From Picosynechococcus sp. PCC 7002 (GTDB taxonomy: Bacteria; Cyanobacteriota; Cyanobacteriia; Cyanobacteriales; MRBY01): a DNA stretch of 64,000 bases. How positions within the stretch are numbered: position 1 is the first letter of the stretch; the number at the start of each line of letters is the position of its first letter. The position numbers were made by a program, and so were the translations under genes. The notes beneath the pieces were generated by a model. The model saw nothing but the letters and a program-made list of their open reading frames with translations. It made no database searches and was not told the DNA's origin. This document shows, piece after piece, positions 7,889 to 16,670 of this stretch. Location: assembly GCF_963860125.1 (NCBI RefSeq), contig NZ_CAWLFA010000001.1, forward strand, positions 992,001-1,056,000, in the 5' to 3' direction.

Positions 7889-9255
7889 TCGAGGAAGAAA
7901 TTTTCCGGGATAATCTGCATCTTTGGCAAATTGGCGATCGCCCCGTAGAGTTGCTCGGCCATCACCTCATTTGCAGCAGCATTAATGTGGATCGGGTCGA
8001 TAAAAGTCGGTGTGGGGAACTGATTATCAAGGCGATAAAAATCAATAAACTCTAGATTATTCGGAAAGTCCTGGGCCAGTTGTTGCAGTGTCTCAGCAAA
8101 CTGGGGGTAATAGGTGGTCATTTTTTCTGTGTAGTTATCCCCAAGCTGCTGGCGAATCGCTGCTTCCGTCGGATCAAGTTGAGCTTCAGGGCGTCCAGTG
8201 ATTTCTGGTTGGAGGGCCACCAACAACGGAATTTGGGCCGCACCACACAGCCCCACCATCTGCGCCAGATTGTCCTGGTAGCGCCCTAGGCGTTCCTGAA
8301 ATTCTGCATCGGAGTTAGGGAGTTGTTGTGCCAAGCCCGTTGTGTTGCGTTCGCGGATGCTAAACACTTCGCCCCCCTGGTTTGCTTTGCGGGGGGAAGT
8401 CAAGGCAAAAACGGCCCGCATTAAAGCACTTTGTTCGGCCTTGTTTCGGAAGGATTCCTTGAGGTATTGGTGGAAGTAGGCATCGGGATTTTTGGCAAAT
8501 TCTGCTAATTTTGGAATCTCCGTGGCCGCTTGGTCACTGGGGAGGAGGAGATCTTCATAGCCGTTGAGAAGAACAATTAAATCCGGCTGGTAGGGCAAAA
8601 TCTTCAGGGCAAGCTGGGCCAACTCATTGCCAGAGCTATAGCCAGGTACGGCCACATTCACCACACGGTAGTTTCCCTCTCGAATTTTGGCGGGCAGTTG
8701 GGCCAAGCGATTGCGGGTCGGCGGAAAGAAAGGGAAAACGTCCGGGCGATAGGTGCCGGGGGATTGTCGTTGGTCTTGACACGGTTTTGAGACGTTGTTC
8801 GAGAAAGCGGCGATCGTCTCTTGGTTCGTCTGGTCACCCCGACCAAAGGCGGTGGAATTGCCAAGGATAAACACACGAATTTCATCTTGGGGTTTGGCAA
8901 CGGGTAACGGTTCCTCGTCCCGGAAACCTTGTTCATTGAGGCTAAAAAATTCACTCTCTTGGCTGCCGACCAGTTCGTAGCCCGTGGCAATGGCTTTCTG
9001 GGCGAGAAGTTCGCCGCGATTGTCTAACCCTTGGTAGACGTTTTGATCGTCATCGACAAATTTTAGGCTGTAGGCGATCGCCTCCTGGGAGAGCTGATCA
9101 TCCTGTCCTTCAAAATAGCCAGACCCAAGCCGAGCCACCACTTCGAGGCCGAGCAATACCACCGGTACAGCCACCAGGATCGTCCAGGGAGAAACGGATT
9201 TTTTCTTTTTTCTTCGACCGAGGGACGAGTAACGACGGCGACCGCGACTAAACAT
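7885..9255 (-). CDS. Membrane-anchored SGNH/GDSL-like hydrolase family protein
   Basis: The 456-residue product begins with a very basic segment (MFSRGRRRYSSLGRRKKKK) and one membrane helix (TILVAVPVVLLGLEVVA), so the catalytic part should face the periplasm. EIRVFILGNSTAFG resembles block I of SGNH hydrolases, with Asn-Ser rather than Asp-Ser. DLIVLLNGYEDL and the terminal FIDPIHINAAANEVMA, with a DxxH pattern, match later blocks. Related proteins include polysaccharide acetylesterase-like enzymes; the substrate is unknown. The frame extends upstream to 9357, but ATG 9255 has GGAAAG five bases before it and gives the natural N-terminus. It is divergent from the phosphatase gene. Confidence 0.72.
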   Translation of the reverse strand: MFSRGRRRYSSLGRRKKKKSVSPWTILVAVPVVLLGLEVVARLGSGYFEGQDDQLSQEAIAYSLKFVDDDQNVYQGLDNRGELLAQKAIATGYELVGSQESEFFSLNEQGFRDEEPLPVAKPQDEIRVFILGNSTAFGRGDQTNQETIAAFSNNVSKPCQDQRQSPGTYRPDVFPFFPPTRNRLAQLPAKIREGNYRVVNVAVPGYSSGNELAQLALKILPYQPDLIVLLNGYEDLLLPSDQAATEIPKLAEFAKNPDAYFHQYLKESFRNKAEQSALMRAVFALTSPRKANQGGEVFSIRERNTTGLAQQLPNSDAEFQERLGRYQDNLAQMVGLCGAAQIPLLVALQPEITGRPEAQLDPTEAAIRQQLGDNYTEKMTTYYPQFAETLQQLAQDFPNNLEFIDFYRLDNQFPTPTFIDPIHINAAANEVMAEQLYGAIANLPKMQIIPENFFLD

Positions 9256-9396
9256 GTACGCTTTCCTTTTACGAGAGAATTTCCAACTATTTTCAAGGGA
9301 GATGGCCCATTTGTCATGGGGAATTTGTGCTTTTCCGGGAAGGAATTTGGGGTACACTGCAAAATTGCGATCGCCCCTTAGCTAAAAAAAATTGAG

Positions 9397-9870
9397 ATGG
9401 CCTATAAATTATTATTCGTTTGCCTCGGTAACATCTGCCGTTCCCCCTCCGCCGAAAATATTATGCGGCATCTTTTGGAGCAAGAAGGTTTAAGCAATAA
9501 AATTCTCTGCGATTCGGCCGGGACTTCTAGCTATCACATAGGAGCCGCCCCAGACCGACGGATGCAGGCAGCGGCCCAAAAGCGCGATATTCGTCTGATG
9601 GGTAGCGCCCGGCAATTTTCCCGCGCTGATTTTGAAGCATTTGACCTGATCCTGGCAATGGATCGCGCTAATTATCGTGACATTTTGTCCCTAGACCGGG
9701 CGGATATCTATGGCGAAAAAGTTAAAATGATGTGTGACTACGCCACGAATTTTCCCGATAGCGAAGTGCCAGATCCCTACTACGGCGGCCAATCGGGTTT
9801 TGACTATGTGATTGATTTGCTCCTCGATGCCTGCCAAGGACTCCTCACAGAAATTAAACAGGAAATGTGA
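9397..9870 (+). CDS. Low molecular weight protein tyrosine phosphatase
   Basis: The 157-residue protein has the family P-loop VCLGNICRSPSAE at residues 8-20 (Cys9 nucleophile, Arg15) and the general-acid loop VPDPYYGG near residue 128. These define a cytosolic low-MW PTPase of the arsenate-reductase-like fold. Bacterial members act on phosphotyrosine proteins such as polysaccharide export kinases; the partner here is unknown. Length is standard. It is followed 32 bases later by the CAP-domain gene on the same strand, possibly co-transcribed. Confidence 0.93.
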   Translation: MAYKLLFVCLGNICRSPSAENIMRHLLEQEGLSNKILCDSAGTSSYHIGAAPDRRMQAAAQKRDIRLMGSARQFSRADFEAFDLILAMDRANYRDILSLDRADIYGEKVKMMCDYATNFPDSEVPDPYYGGQSGFDYVIDLLLDACQGLLTEIKQEM

Positions 9871-9902
9871 TGGTGTAGGCAGTTTATTTTCTCGGTCACA
9901 CC

Positions 9903-10865
9903 ATGTTTATCCGCAATGCAACGGCGATCGCCTTATTGGGCCTCTTTTGGTTCCAGGGGGCAGCTAGTAACAGCAATCCAGTTCCCCAGGGGCCAACCCC
10001 AATTCTCTTGGCCCAGGCGACTATCTTTGAAGTGGGCGATAAAGTTGACATTGAGCGGCAAGGGAGTTGGCGGCCCGGTGAAATCCTTGCTATCCAAAGT
10101 GCTCCCGAAGCAGCCGTGCGTTATCAAGTGCGGTATTTGGACGTGGGATTCGTGGAGGACAATGTCAGCCCAGAAAGATTACGGCCAACCGTTGCTACTC
10201 AACCTGTAGCAGGCCGCTTACCCCAAATCAATAGCGTCAGTGAACCCATTTATGTCGAACGGGATGGCGTTTGGGTCGAAGCCAGTATTCGGAGTTATAG
10301 CTACAGCTCCCGCACGGGAAATCGCTTTACGGTGCAATATCGCGACAATGGCCGCCTTGAAACAGATGTTGTGGCCCAACGGGTGCGTTCAGTGGCAGAG
10401 GCAAAAGCCGCCGGGATTGAAGTGAGTGAATTTGATCTCTCCACCCAGGCTGGCATTGAACAGATGTTAGCGGCCCATAATGAGTGGCGATCGCCCCACA
10501 ATTTGCCAGATTTAGTTTGGTCAGAAACCCTCGCCAACCATGCCCAAACTTGGGCCGAACGCTTAGCAGCCCAGGAGAGGGTAGAACACAACACCAGCGA
10601 TGACTACGGTGAAAATATTGCGAAGTCTAGTAATTTAGTGCTCTCGCCGACGGCGGTGGTGAATCTTTGGGGAAACGAAATCCAGGACTATGACTATGGC
10701 ACTAACCGCTGCCAACCAGGTAAAGTATGTGGCCACTATACCCAAATCGTGTGGCGTGATACGGAGAAAGTCGGTTGTGGCATGGTGCGTAAGGATAATG
10801 GCTGGGAAGTTTGGGTCTGTAACTATGATCCCCCCGGTAATTACCGGGGTCAGCGACCCTACTAA
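9903..10865 (+). CDS. Secreted CAP (SCP/PR-1) domain protein with two Tudor-like repeats
   Basis: The 320-residue product has a signal peptide (residues 1-22, ending around QGAASN). Two related modules of about 55 residues follow: FEVGDKVDIERQGSWRPGEI...YLDVGFVEDNVSPERL and SEPIYVERDGVWVEASI...VQYRDNGRLETDVV. These resemble Agenet/Tudor-type barrels. The C-terminal half is a complete CAP domain with the cavity His/Glu residues: MLAAHNEWRSPHN, DDYGENIA, CGHYTQIVWRDT and WVCNYDPPGN. CAP proteins are extracellular and often bind lipids; the role here is unknown. Four cysteines in the CAP domain fit disulfides. Confidence 0.85.
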   Translation: MFIRNATAIALLGLFWFQGAASNSNPVPQGPTPILLAQATIFEVGDKVDIERQGSWRPGEILAIQSAPEAAVRYQVRYLDVGFVEDNVSPERLRPTVATQPVAGRLPQINSVSEPIYVERDGVWVEASIRSYSYSSRTGNRFTVQYRDNGRLETDVVAQRVRSVAEAKAAGIEVSEFDLSTQAGIEQMLAAHNEWRSPHNLPDLVWSETLANHAQTWAERLAAQERVEHNTSDDYGENIAKSSNLVLSPTAVVNLWGNEIQDYDYGTNRCQPGKVCGHYTQIVWRDTEKVGCGMVRKDNGWEVWVCNYDPPGNYRGQRPY

Positions 10866-10984
10866 GCCCTGGGGATTAGACAATATTTTTTCAGGTCAAA
10901 AACAGCAAGCACCGCACTGTCCGCAAAGCATCAGCATCAAGCCAGAACTTTTAAAAAATACAGCACCCGTGCCCGCACACAGGA

Positions 10985-11818
10985 TTAGGCAAATTGTTTC
11001 TGGCGCATCTGGCGAATTTTAATCCCCTGTTGGGCCGATTCCATAAACTGCGACACCCGCAACGGATCAATGGGTTCACTGAGCTTGCCATGACGTTTGA
11101 GGGAACTGGCGACAATGGCCCCGTCTGCCACCTGGAGGAGGTTGCCGATATTCTCCCAGGTGGCACCACTACCAATCAAAATCGGCGTATCCCCTGCATT
11201 GGCACGGGCATCTTTCAAGTCGTCCATTTTCGGCACTTGACCCGTCGCCCAACCAGAGAGAATTACTGCATCGGCTAAACCCCGCTCTACGGTGTCGTGG
11301 ATGGCGGCGGTGAGGTTAGGCGTACTGATGGGGTGGGCGTGTTTCACTAAGACATCTGCCAAGATTGCTACGTCTGCATCGAGTTCGCGGCGGTATTTCA
11401 GCAGTTCGTAGGCATTGCCTTCAATTAAGCCTTGGTCGGTGGCCATTACCCCGGTGAGCACATTCACACGAATAAACTGGGCGCCAGTACAGGCGGCGAT
11501 CGCCATCGCACTTTTAGCATCATTGCGGAGGACATTAAGCCCCAGGGGGACAGTCACCAACCCCGCAAGACGATCCATGATTAGGGTCATGGCGCTGATC
11601 GTGGCGGGATCAACCCGGTCTTTTGTGAAGGGGGCATCAAAGAAGTTTTCGATAATAATGCCGTCAATCCCCCCCGCAGCGAGGGCCGTTGCCTCCTGTT
11701 CCGCGCGGTCCATCACCTGACGAAAGTCACCTCCCCAACGGGCAGAGGTGGGCAAAGGCAACAGGTGAACAACGCCAAGGATGGGATTTTCGGTCTGGAA
11801 AAGATGTTTGAGATCCAC
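10985..11818 (-). CDS. btpA: BtpA/SgcQ family protein (photosystem I biogenesis)
   Basis: The 277-residue TIM-barrel protein matches BtpA: the N-terminus ENPILGVVHLLPLPTSARW, GGIDGIIIENFFDAPF, LGLNVLRNDAKSAMAIA and the C-terminal PILIGSGATWENI. In Synechocystis 6803, BtpA is a thylakoid-associated extrinsic protein needed for stable accumulation of photosystem I reaction-centre proteins, particularly at low temperature. The biochemical reaction is not known. Length is typical. It is divergent from cysK, with about 240 bases between starts in which I see no further gene. Confidence 0.92.
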   Translation of the reverse strand: MDLKHLFQTENPILGVVHLLPLPTSARWGGDFRQVMDRAEQEATALAAGGIDGIIIENFFDAPFTKDRVDPATISAMTLIMDRLAGLVTVPLGLNVLRNDAKSAMAIAACTGAQFIRVNVLTGVMATDQGLIEGNAYELLKYRRELDADVAILADVLVKHAHPISTPNLTAAIHDTVERGLADAVILSGWATGQVPKMDDLKDARANAGDTPILIGSGATWENIGNLLQVADGAIVASSLKRHGKLSEPIDPLRVSQFMESAQQGIKIRQMRQKQFA

Positions 11819-12055
11819 TGATTTTCTTTACGTTCGTTTGTACAGGGTCACTCCCACAGGAGCGATGCCTCGTCACCTTTGCAGGCTTGGGATAGGGCGT
11901 AAATTAGTATATCAGGGGCAGGCCTCCCCAAAATTTTGTTTCCCCGAAGAAAAGGCGATCGCCTCCATAATTCACCACAGGAATCGAACCAGCCCATGTC
12001 ACAATAGGGGGATTGCAACCCACAGTGCAAAAGACAGAAGAAACAGAATCAACCT

Positions 12056-13033
12056 ATGGATATCAAAGACGGTTTTGTTGGTGCAGTTGGCAACACCCCC
12101 CTCATTCGCCTAAACAGTTTTAGTGAAGCAACGGGCTGTGAAATTTTAGGCAAAGCAGAATTTCTCAATCCCGGTGGTTCCGTCAAAGACCGGGCCGCCC
12201 TCTACATCATCAAAGACGCCGAAGAACGGGGCCTGCTCAAACCTGGTGGCACCGTTGTTGAAGGCACCGCAGGGAACACAGGCATTGGTCTGGTTCATAT
12301 CTGTAATGCTAAGGGTTACAAGTGCATCATTGTGATCCCCGAAACCCAGTCCCAAGAAAAAATTGACCTGCTCCGCACTTTAGGGGCAGAAGTAATTACG
12401 GTTCCGGCGGTGCCCTATGCCGACCCTAACAATTATGTGAAATATTCCCAACGGCTCGCCGCAGAAACAGAAAACGCGATCTGGGCGAATCAGTTTGATA
12501 ATTTAGCCAACCGCCGCGCCCACTACGAGACCACTGGCCCCGAAATTTGGGCTCAAACCGACGGCAAAATTGATGCTTGGACGGCTGCTACGGGAACTGG
12601 GGGCACCTATGCTGGTACCGCCCTTTACCTCAAGGAAAAAAATCCTAACGTTAAATGTGTTGTGGCTGACCCCATGGGTAGTGTGCTCTATAGCTATGTA
12701 AAAACGGGCAAACTCGACCGGGAAGGCGGTTCGATCACGGAAGGCATTGGTCAAGGACGCATTACCGCCAATATGGAAGGAGTGCCCATGGACGACGCCA
12801 TTCGGGTTGATGACCAAGAGGCGGTGCAGGTTGTGTATCAACTCTTGAAAAAAGATGGTCTGTTTATGGGGGGCTCCGTAGGAATTAATGTCGGTGCTGC
12901 CTATGCCCTCGCGAAGGAAATGGGGCCAGGTCATACTATTGTGACGGTGTTGTGTGACAGTGGCGCTCGTTATCAATCTCGCCTATTTAACCCAGCATGG
13001 CTCGCCAGTAAAGGGCTATCTATTCCTAATTAA
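12056..13033 (+). CDS. cysK: Cysteine synthase A (O-acetylserine thiol-lyase)
   Basis: The 325-residue PLP enzyme makes cysteine from O-acetylserine and sulfide, the last step of assimilatory sulfate reduction. The PLP-binding Lys44 lies in NPGGSVKDRAA, the substrate loop is EGTAGNTGIGL, and the phosphate-binding loop is ATGTGGTYAG. The C-terminal segment GSVGINVGAA and CDSGARYQSRLF are as in the fold-type II family. Length and motifs fit CysK/CysM-like enzymes; the sulfur donor preference cannot be decided from sequence. The gene is followed by about 125 bases without a convincing gene. Confidence 0.93.
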   Translation: MDIKDGFVGAVGNTPLIRLNSFSEATGCEILGKAEFLNPGGSVKDRAALYIIKDAEERGLLKPGGTVVEGTAGNTGIGLVHICNAKGYKCIIVIPETQSQEKIDLLRTLGAEVITVPAVPYADPNNYVKYSQRLAAETENAIWANQFDNLANRRAHYETTGPEIWAQTDGKIDAWTAATGTGGTYAGTALYLKEKNPNVKCVVADPMGSVLYSYVKTGKLDREGGSITEGIGQGRITANMEGVPMDDAIRVDDQEAVQVVYQLLKKDGLFMGGSVGINVGAAYALAKEMGPGHTIVTVLCDSGARYQSRLFNPAWLASKGLSIPN

Positions 13034-13159
13034 TATTTAAACTGTGTAAGGAGAATAAAGGTGAATAACCTTAGTCTGGAAGCCACCAAAGTTAGCCATA
13101 TTTACACTTAGAGGAATGATGAGGATATAGTCAAATAAAAAACTTGTTATGTAGATCCT

Positions 13160-13930
13160 ATGAGTGAATTTTGGCTTTGGTTCTTTGCCATCATTGGGAT
13201 TATCTCCTGTGTATTGGCCTTGTTGCTGATTCTTGCCTCGTTGATGCCTCCTGAAACTGAATCCCCTTCAGATGAAAAAATTGCTCAAAAGCAAAAAGAG
13301 GCACTAGATACAATTGAAATCCTCGGACGGCAAGGTGATGAAAAATTTGCCGCAAGAGATTGGCAAGCAGCGATTTCAATTTATAAAAGAGTTATTGAAC
13401 TTTGTCGCAACGTTGAACTGAAAGAAGTAGAGAAAACTTCGTATGATCTTTGCGGCATCAGCGCGATGCATTTGGGGAATTTTGAAGTTGCAATCTTCTA
13501 TTTTTCTAAAGGTACTAAAGAAGATGCATATCTGTATAATCGTGCAATCGCTCATTACTCTTTTGACAATTATTTAGAGTGCATAGAAGATTGCATTCAA
13601 GTATCTCGTGAAAATGGAAGCTATGCCCCATCGTTTTGGTTAAGAGGACTAGCACGCCTAGAAATAGGAGACAGAACGATGGCAATTAATGATTTTAAGA
13701 AAGCTGTTGAGCTAGACAAAAAACATGGAAATGATTACGGCGAAGATCATCATAGCTACTATTTTCGTGCTTTAGCCTACATATTTGTTAATCAGAAACA
13801 AAAAGCAAAGCTAGATATAGAACAAGCTCTAAAATGGGCAGGTGAAGTCAAAGATACTTTCTACGAAGCAAAAATACATGAATTACAGAAAAAATTAAAC
13901 TCTCAAGTACTACGAGGAGACAGTAAATGA
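13160..13930 (+). CDS. Membrane-anchored TPR protein
   Basis: The 256-residue protein has an N-terminal membrane helix (WLWFFAIIGIISCVLALLLI, residues 4-26), then a cytoplasmic or periplasmic helical-repeat region. At least four tetratricopeptide-like units are visible: ...GDEKFAARDWQAAISIYKRVI, AMHLGNFEVAIFYFSKG, LARLEIGDRTMAINDFKKAVE, and ALAYIFVNQKQKAKLDIEQAL. TPR proteins act as scaffolds; the partner is unknown. Base composition is AT-richer than that of cysK. It is followed after 54 bases by a 36-residue membrane protein on the same strand, which might be co-transcribed. Confidence 0.8.
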   Translation: MSEFWLWFFAIIGIISCVLALLLILASLMPPETESPSDEKIAQKQKEALDTIEILGRQGDEKFAARDWQAAISIYKRVIELCRNVELKEVEKTSYDLCGISAMHLGNFEVAIFYFSKGTKEDAYLYNRAIAHYSFDNYLECIEDCIQVSRENGSYAPSFWLRGLARLEIGDRTMAINDFKKAVELDKKHGNDYGEDHHSYYFRALAYIFVNQKQKAKLDIEQALKWAGEVKDTFYEAKIHELQKKLNSQVLRGDSK

Positions 13931-13984
13931 CTTTGTCAACTGAAATTTTGATTGTGCTAACTGACAATTGTGTGGATTGATTTT

Positions 13985-14095
13985 ATGGAAACCCAAACTT
14001 TAGATATTGTGATGGGCATCTTGGCGTTTTTGATCGTCGCCAGCGGTTTATTCATGCTGATCAAAGGCACCACAGCGATGAACGATAAAGAATAA
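13985..14095 (+). CDS. Small single-span membrane protein, 36 residues
   Basis: An ATG-initiated frame of 36 codons encodes METQTLDIVMGILAFLIV continuing to MNDKE at the C-terminus. It has one membrane helix (about residues 8-27) flanked by an acidic start and a short polar tail. Size and shape resemble the small subunits of thylakoid complexes, but it is not PsaJ, Psb30, PetG, PetM, PsbM or any other that I recognise. A hairpin at 14114-14135 follows 18 bases after the stop. It lies between the TPR gene and convergent radA. Whether it is translated is inference from frame, composition and the following hairpin. Confidence 0.55.
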   Translation: METQTLDIVMGILAFLIVASGLFMLIKGTTAMNDKE

Positions 14096-14113
14096 GTCCG
14101 TTAAATTGCTCAA

Positions 14114-14135
14114 ACTCCAATTGCCTTAATGGAGT
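14114..14135. terminator. Probable shared terminator between the small membrane protein gene and radA
   Basis: ACTCCA (14114-14119) pairs with TGGAGT (14130-14135) across a ten-base loop, with T-rich sequence on the plus side (CTATTCTTT) and TTTGAGCAATTT on the minus side. It sits exactly between two convergent stop codons, so it could end both transcripts. The stem is short, so strength is uncertain. Confidence 0.5.
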
Positions 14136-15557
14136 CTATTCTTTCCCATCGGCAGGCAGAGCAGCGACGATTGCATCCAGCACGCGAGCCACAGGAATAA
14201 TATCGAGGTCTAAACCGTCTGGTAACTTTTGGCCTTTGGGCACAATGGCACGGGTAAAGCCCAATTTCATCGCTTCCTTGAGGCGGGTTTCGAGGTGGGA
14301 AACAGGGCGAATTTGTCCCCCTAAGCCCACTTCGCCGATTAGCACAGTCTGGGGTGAAACAAGGCGATCGCGGAAACTGGCCACCAAAGAAATGGCAATT
14401 CCCAGATCAACGGCGGGTTCCGAAACTGTCAGACCGCCCGCCGAAGCCACATAGGCATCTAACTTAGAAAGGGGAATGCCCACTCGCTTTTCTAACACCG
14501 CCAAAATTTGCTGGAGACGGGAATAATCAACGCCCGTGGTGGAACGCCTAGGGGAAGAATAACTGGTGGGACTGACCAGGGCTTGCAATTCTACTAAAAG
14601 GGGCCGGGTGCCTTCACAAGCGACAACGGTGGCAGTGCCGGGGGTCGCCTCTTCGCGGTTACCGAGGAAAAGTTCCGACGGATTAAGCACTTCCTCTAAT
14701 CCCTGCTCCCCCATCTCGAAAATGCCGACTTCATGGGTGGCCCCAAAGCGATTTTTCACGGAACGCAACAACCGATGGGAGGCGTATCTATCCCCCTCGA
14801 AATACAGCACCGTATCAACGAGGTGTTCCAAAACCCGTGGCCCGGCGATCGCCCCTTCCTTGGTGACATGACCAACGATAAACAGCGTGATATTTTCCCG
14901 CTTCGCCACCTGCATCAAAGCCGACGTGCATTCCCGCACCTGGGAAACTGAACCGGGGGCCGAACCCAGGGCCGAATAGTAAAGGGTTTGAATACTGTCA
15001 ATTACTGCCACCTGGGGCCGGAGGGTTTCTAGTTCCGCCAAAATTGTTTCTAGGCCCGTTTCCGTCAGCACATATAAATTTTCCTCTGGGGGGTGGTCTG
15101 CATCCCGGAGGCGATCGCCCCTGAGTTTGATTTGCTGGCCCGATTCCTCCGCCGACACGTACAAAATTCTTGGTAAACTTGTGCTGAGCTGATAGGCCAC
15201 CTGGAGTAATAATGTCGATTTCCCAATGCCCGGATCGCCCCCAATCAGCACCAAGGAGCCTGGGACTAACCCTCCGCCAAGCACCCGGTCTAACTCCCCA
15301 AACCCAGACCCAAAGCGCATCCGTTGGCGAGTGTCAATATCTGTAAATTTCACCGCAGTGCGGGAGACTGGGCTGGCGGCTTTTCTGGTTGTTTTCGGCT
15401 TATGGTGCCAGGTACGGCTCACACCAGTACTGCTTTCCTTTTCGCGGATCTCTTCTTGCAGCGACCCATAGACCCCACAATCTGGACATTTACCGAGCCA
15501 TTGCCGCGCCTCTGCCCCACATTCACGACACACATAAACCGTTTTTGCCTTAGCCAT
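14136..15557 (-). CDS. radA: DNA repair protein RadA (Sms)
   Basis: The 473-residue protein is the bacterial RadA branch-migration helicase, which processes recombination intermediates with RecA. Domains in order are the N-terminal four-Cys zinc finger (VCRECG...GKCPDCG), a RecA-like ATPase with Walker A GGDPGIGKST and Walker B VAVIDSIQ, the RadA-specific RSVKNRFG motif, and a C-terminal Lon protease-like domain (GVDYSRLQQILAVLEKR onward, ending in the DIIPVARVLDAI region). Length is standard. It is divergent from rpaB with about 220 bases between. Confidence 0.96.
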   Translation of the reverse strand: MAKAKTVYVCRECGAEARQWLGKCPDCGVYGSLQEEIREKESSTGVSRTWHHKPKTTRKAASPVSRTAVKFTDIDTRQRMRFGSGFGELDRVLGGGLVPGSLVLIGGDPGIGKSTLLLQVAYQLSTSLPRILYVSAEESGQQIKLRGDRLRDADHPPEENLYVLTETGLETILAELETLRPQVAVIDSIQTLYYSALGSAPGSVSQVRECTSALMQVAKRENITLFIVGHVTKEGAIAGPRVLEHLVDTVLYFEGDRYASHRLLRSVKNRFGATHEVGIFEMGEQGLEEVLNPSELFLGNREEATPGTATVVACEGTRPLLVELQALVSPTSYSSPRRSTTGVDYSRLQQILAVLEKRVGIPLSKLDAYVASAGGLTVSEPAVDLGIAISLVASFRDRLVSPQTVLIGEVGLGGQIRPVSHLETRLKEAMKLGFTRAIVPKGQKLPDGLDLDIIPVARVLDAIVAALPADGKE

Positions 15558-15778
15558 GACTTGTCATCTCCCCATCACAATGAATTTCCCTCGGTGGCAG
15601 CATCACCCCGAAAAACCGCACACTTTCCAAAATAAATCTTAAAAAACTTCTCATTTTCCCGAAAACCCGACCTCAGACTCCCATCAGATTTCAGGAAAGC
15701 GATATTCTTATATCTAGATAACCCTACTTAATAAACTTCAACAACACTTACCGAAAGTCAACAGGAGCGTGAAGGAAC

Positions 15779-16507
15779 TTGGAAAATCATAAAGAAAGAA
15801 TTCTTGTCGTTGACGACGAAGCCAGCATCCGCCGCATCCTCGAAACCCGCCTTTCCATGATTGGTTACGAGGTTGTGACCGCCGCTGATGGTGAAGAAGC
15901 CCTCGCCACATTTGATGAAGCAGACCCCGATCTTGTGGTTCTTGATGTGATGATGCCCAAGCTCGATGGCTATGGCGTTTGCCAAGAACTCCGCAAAGAA
16001 TCCGATGTGCCGATTATTATGCTCACAGCCCTTGGGGATGTGGCGGACCGCATCACAGGTTTGGAGCTTGGGGCCGATGATTACGTCGTAAAACCATTCT
16101 CCCCCAAAGAACTAGAAGCGCGCATTCGTTCAGTCCTGCGGCGTGTTGAAAAAAATGGTGGTACGGGCATTCCTAGCTCCGGGGTTATCCATGTGGGTTC
16201 GATCCGCATTGATACCAATAAGCGCCAGGTCTACAAAGGCGATGAACGCATTCGACTAACAGGGATGGAGTTTAGCCTGTTGGAATTACTGGTCAGCCGT
16301 TCTGGGGAACCCTTTTCTCGTTCAGAAATCCTCCAAGAAGTTTGGGGCTACACCCCAGAGCGCCATGTGGATACCCGCGTTGTGGATGTGCATATTTCCC
16401 GGCTGCGCGCCAAACTAGAAGATGATCCCAGCAATCCCGAACTTATTTTGACAGCCAGAGGTACAGGTTATCTGTTTCAGCGGATCCTCGAACCGGGTGA
16501 TGAATAA
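15779..16507 (+). CDS. rpaB: Response regulator RpaB (OmpR/PhoB type)
   Basis: The 242-residue regulator has a receiver domain (residues 7-120, phospho-acceptor Asp56 in LVVLDVMMP, Thr83 and Lys105) and a winged-helix DNA-binding domain (about 140-235: LTGMEFSLLELLV...RVVDVHISRLRAKLE). The N-terminal sequence and the alpha-helical core are those of RpaB/Ycf27. This essential cyanobacterial regulator binds HLR1 sites, works with the kinase NblS/Hik33, and controls high-light genes and photosystem I genes. The start is a TTG at 15779; no in-frame ATG lies closer, and the encoded N-terminus MENHKERILVVDDE is that of the family. A strong hairpin terminator follows. Confidence 0.93.
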   Translation: MENHKERILVVDDEASIRRILETRLSMIGYEVVTAADGEEALATFDEADPDLVVLDVMMPKLDGYGVCQELRKESDVPIIMLTALGDVADRITGLELGADDYVVKPFSPKELEARIRSVLRRVEKNGGTGIPSSGVIHVGSIRIDTNKRQVYKGDERIRLTGMEFSLLELLVSRSGEPFSRSEILQEVWGYTPERHVDTRVVDVHISRLRAKLEDDPSNPELILTARGTGYLFQRILEPGDE

Positions 16508-16531
16508 CCCCAAGAATTGTACGGATAAACT

Positions 16532-16578
16532 TTTAAGATCATGGTTGGGATGAATGTTTGACCGTGGTCTTAAATTTT
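16532..16578 (+). terminator. Rho-independent terminator of rpaB
   Basis: TTTAAGATCATGGT (16532-16545) pairs with ACCGTGGTCTTAAA (16561-16574), including two G-U pairs, to form a 14-base-pair stem with a 15-base loop, followed by TTTT. It begins 25 bases after the rpaB stop and indicates that rpaB and recJ are separate transcription units. Confidence 0.75.
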
Positions 16579-16670
16579 GACTGGGGATGCTAGATCTGAC
16601 GCAAGGTCTCTAAACGACGAACCGTCTTCTGTACCTACTAACTTTTTTGCTGCAAACTATCTCCTTTGCC

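Noticed and set aside
11971..12003. AATCGAACC-type string resembling a tRNA T-arm
   Set aside because: No acceptor stem, anticodon or D-arm can be folded around it.
13072..13122. 16-codon GTG-start ORF with an AAGGAG site after cysK
   Set aside because: Very short, no recognisable sequence, and the Shine-Dalgarno match can arise by chance.
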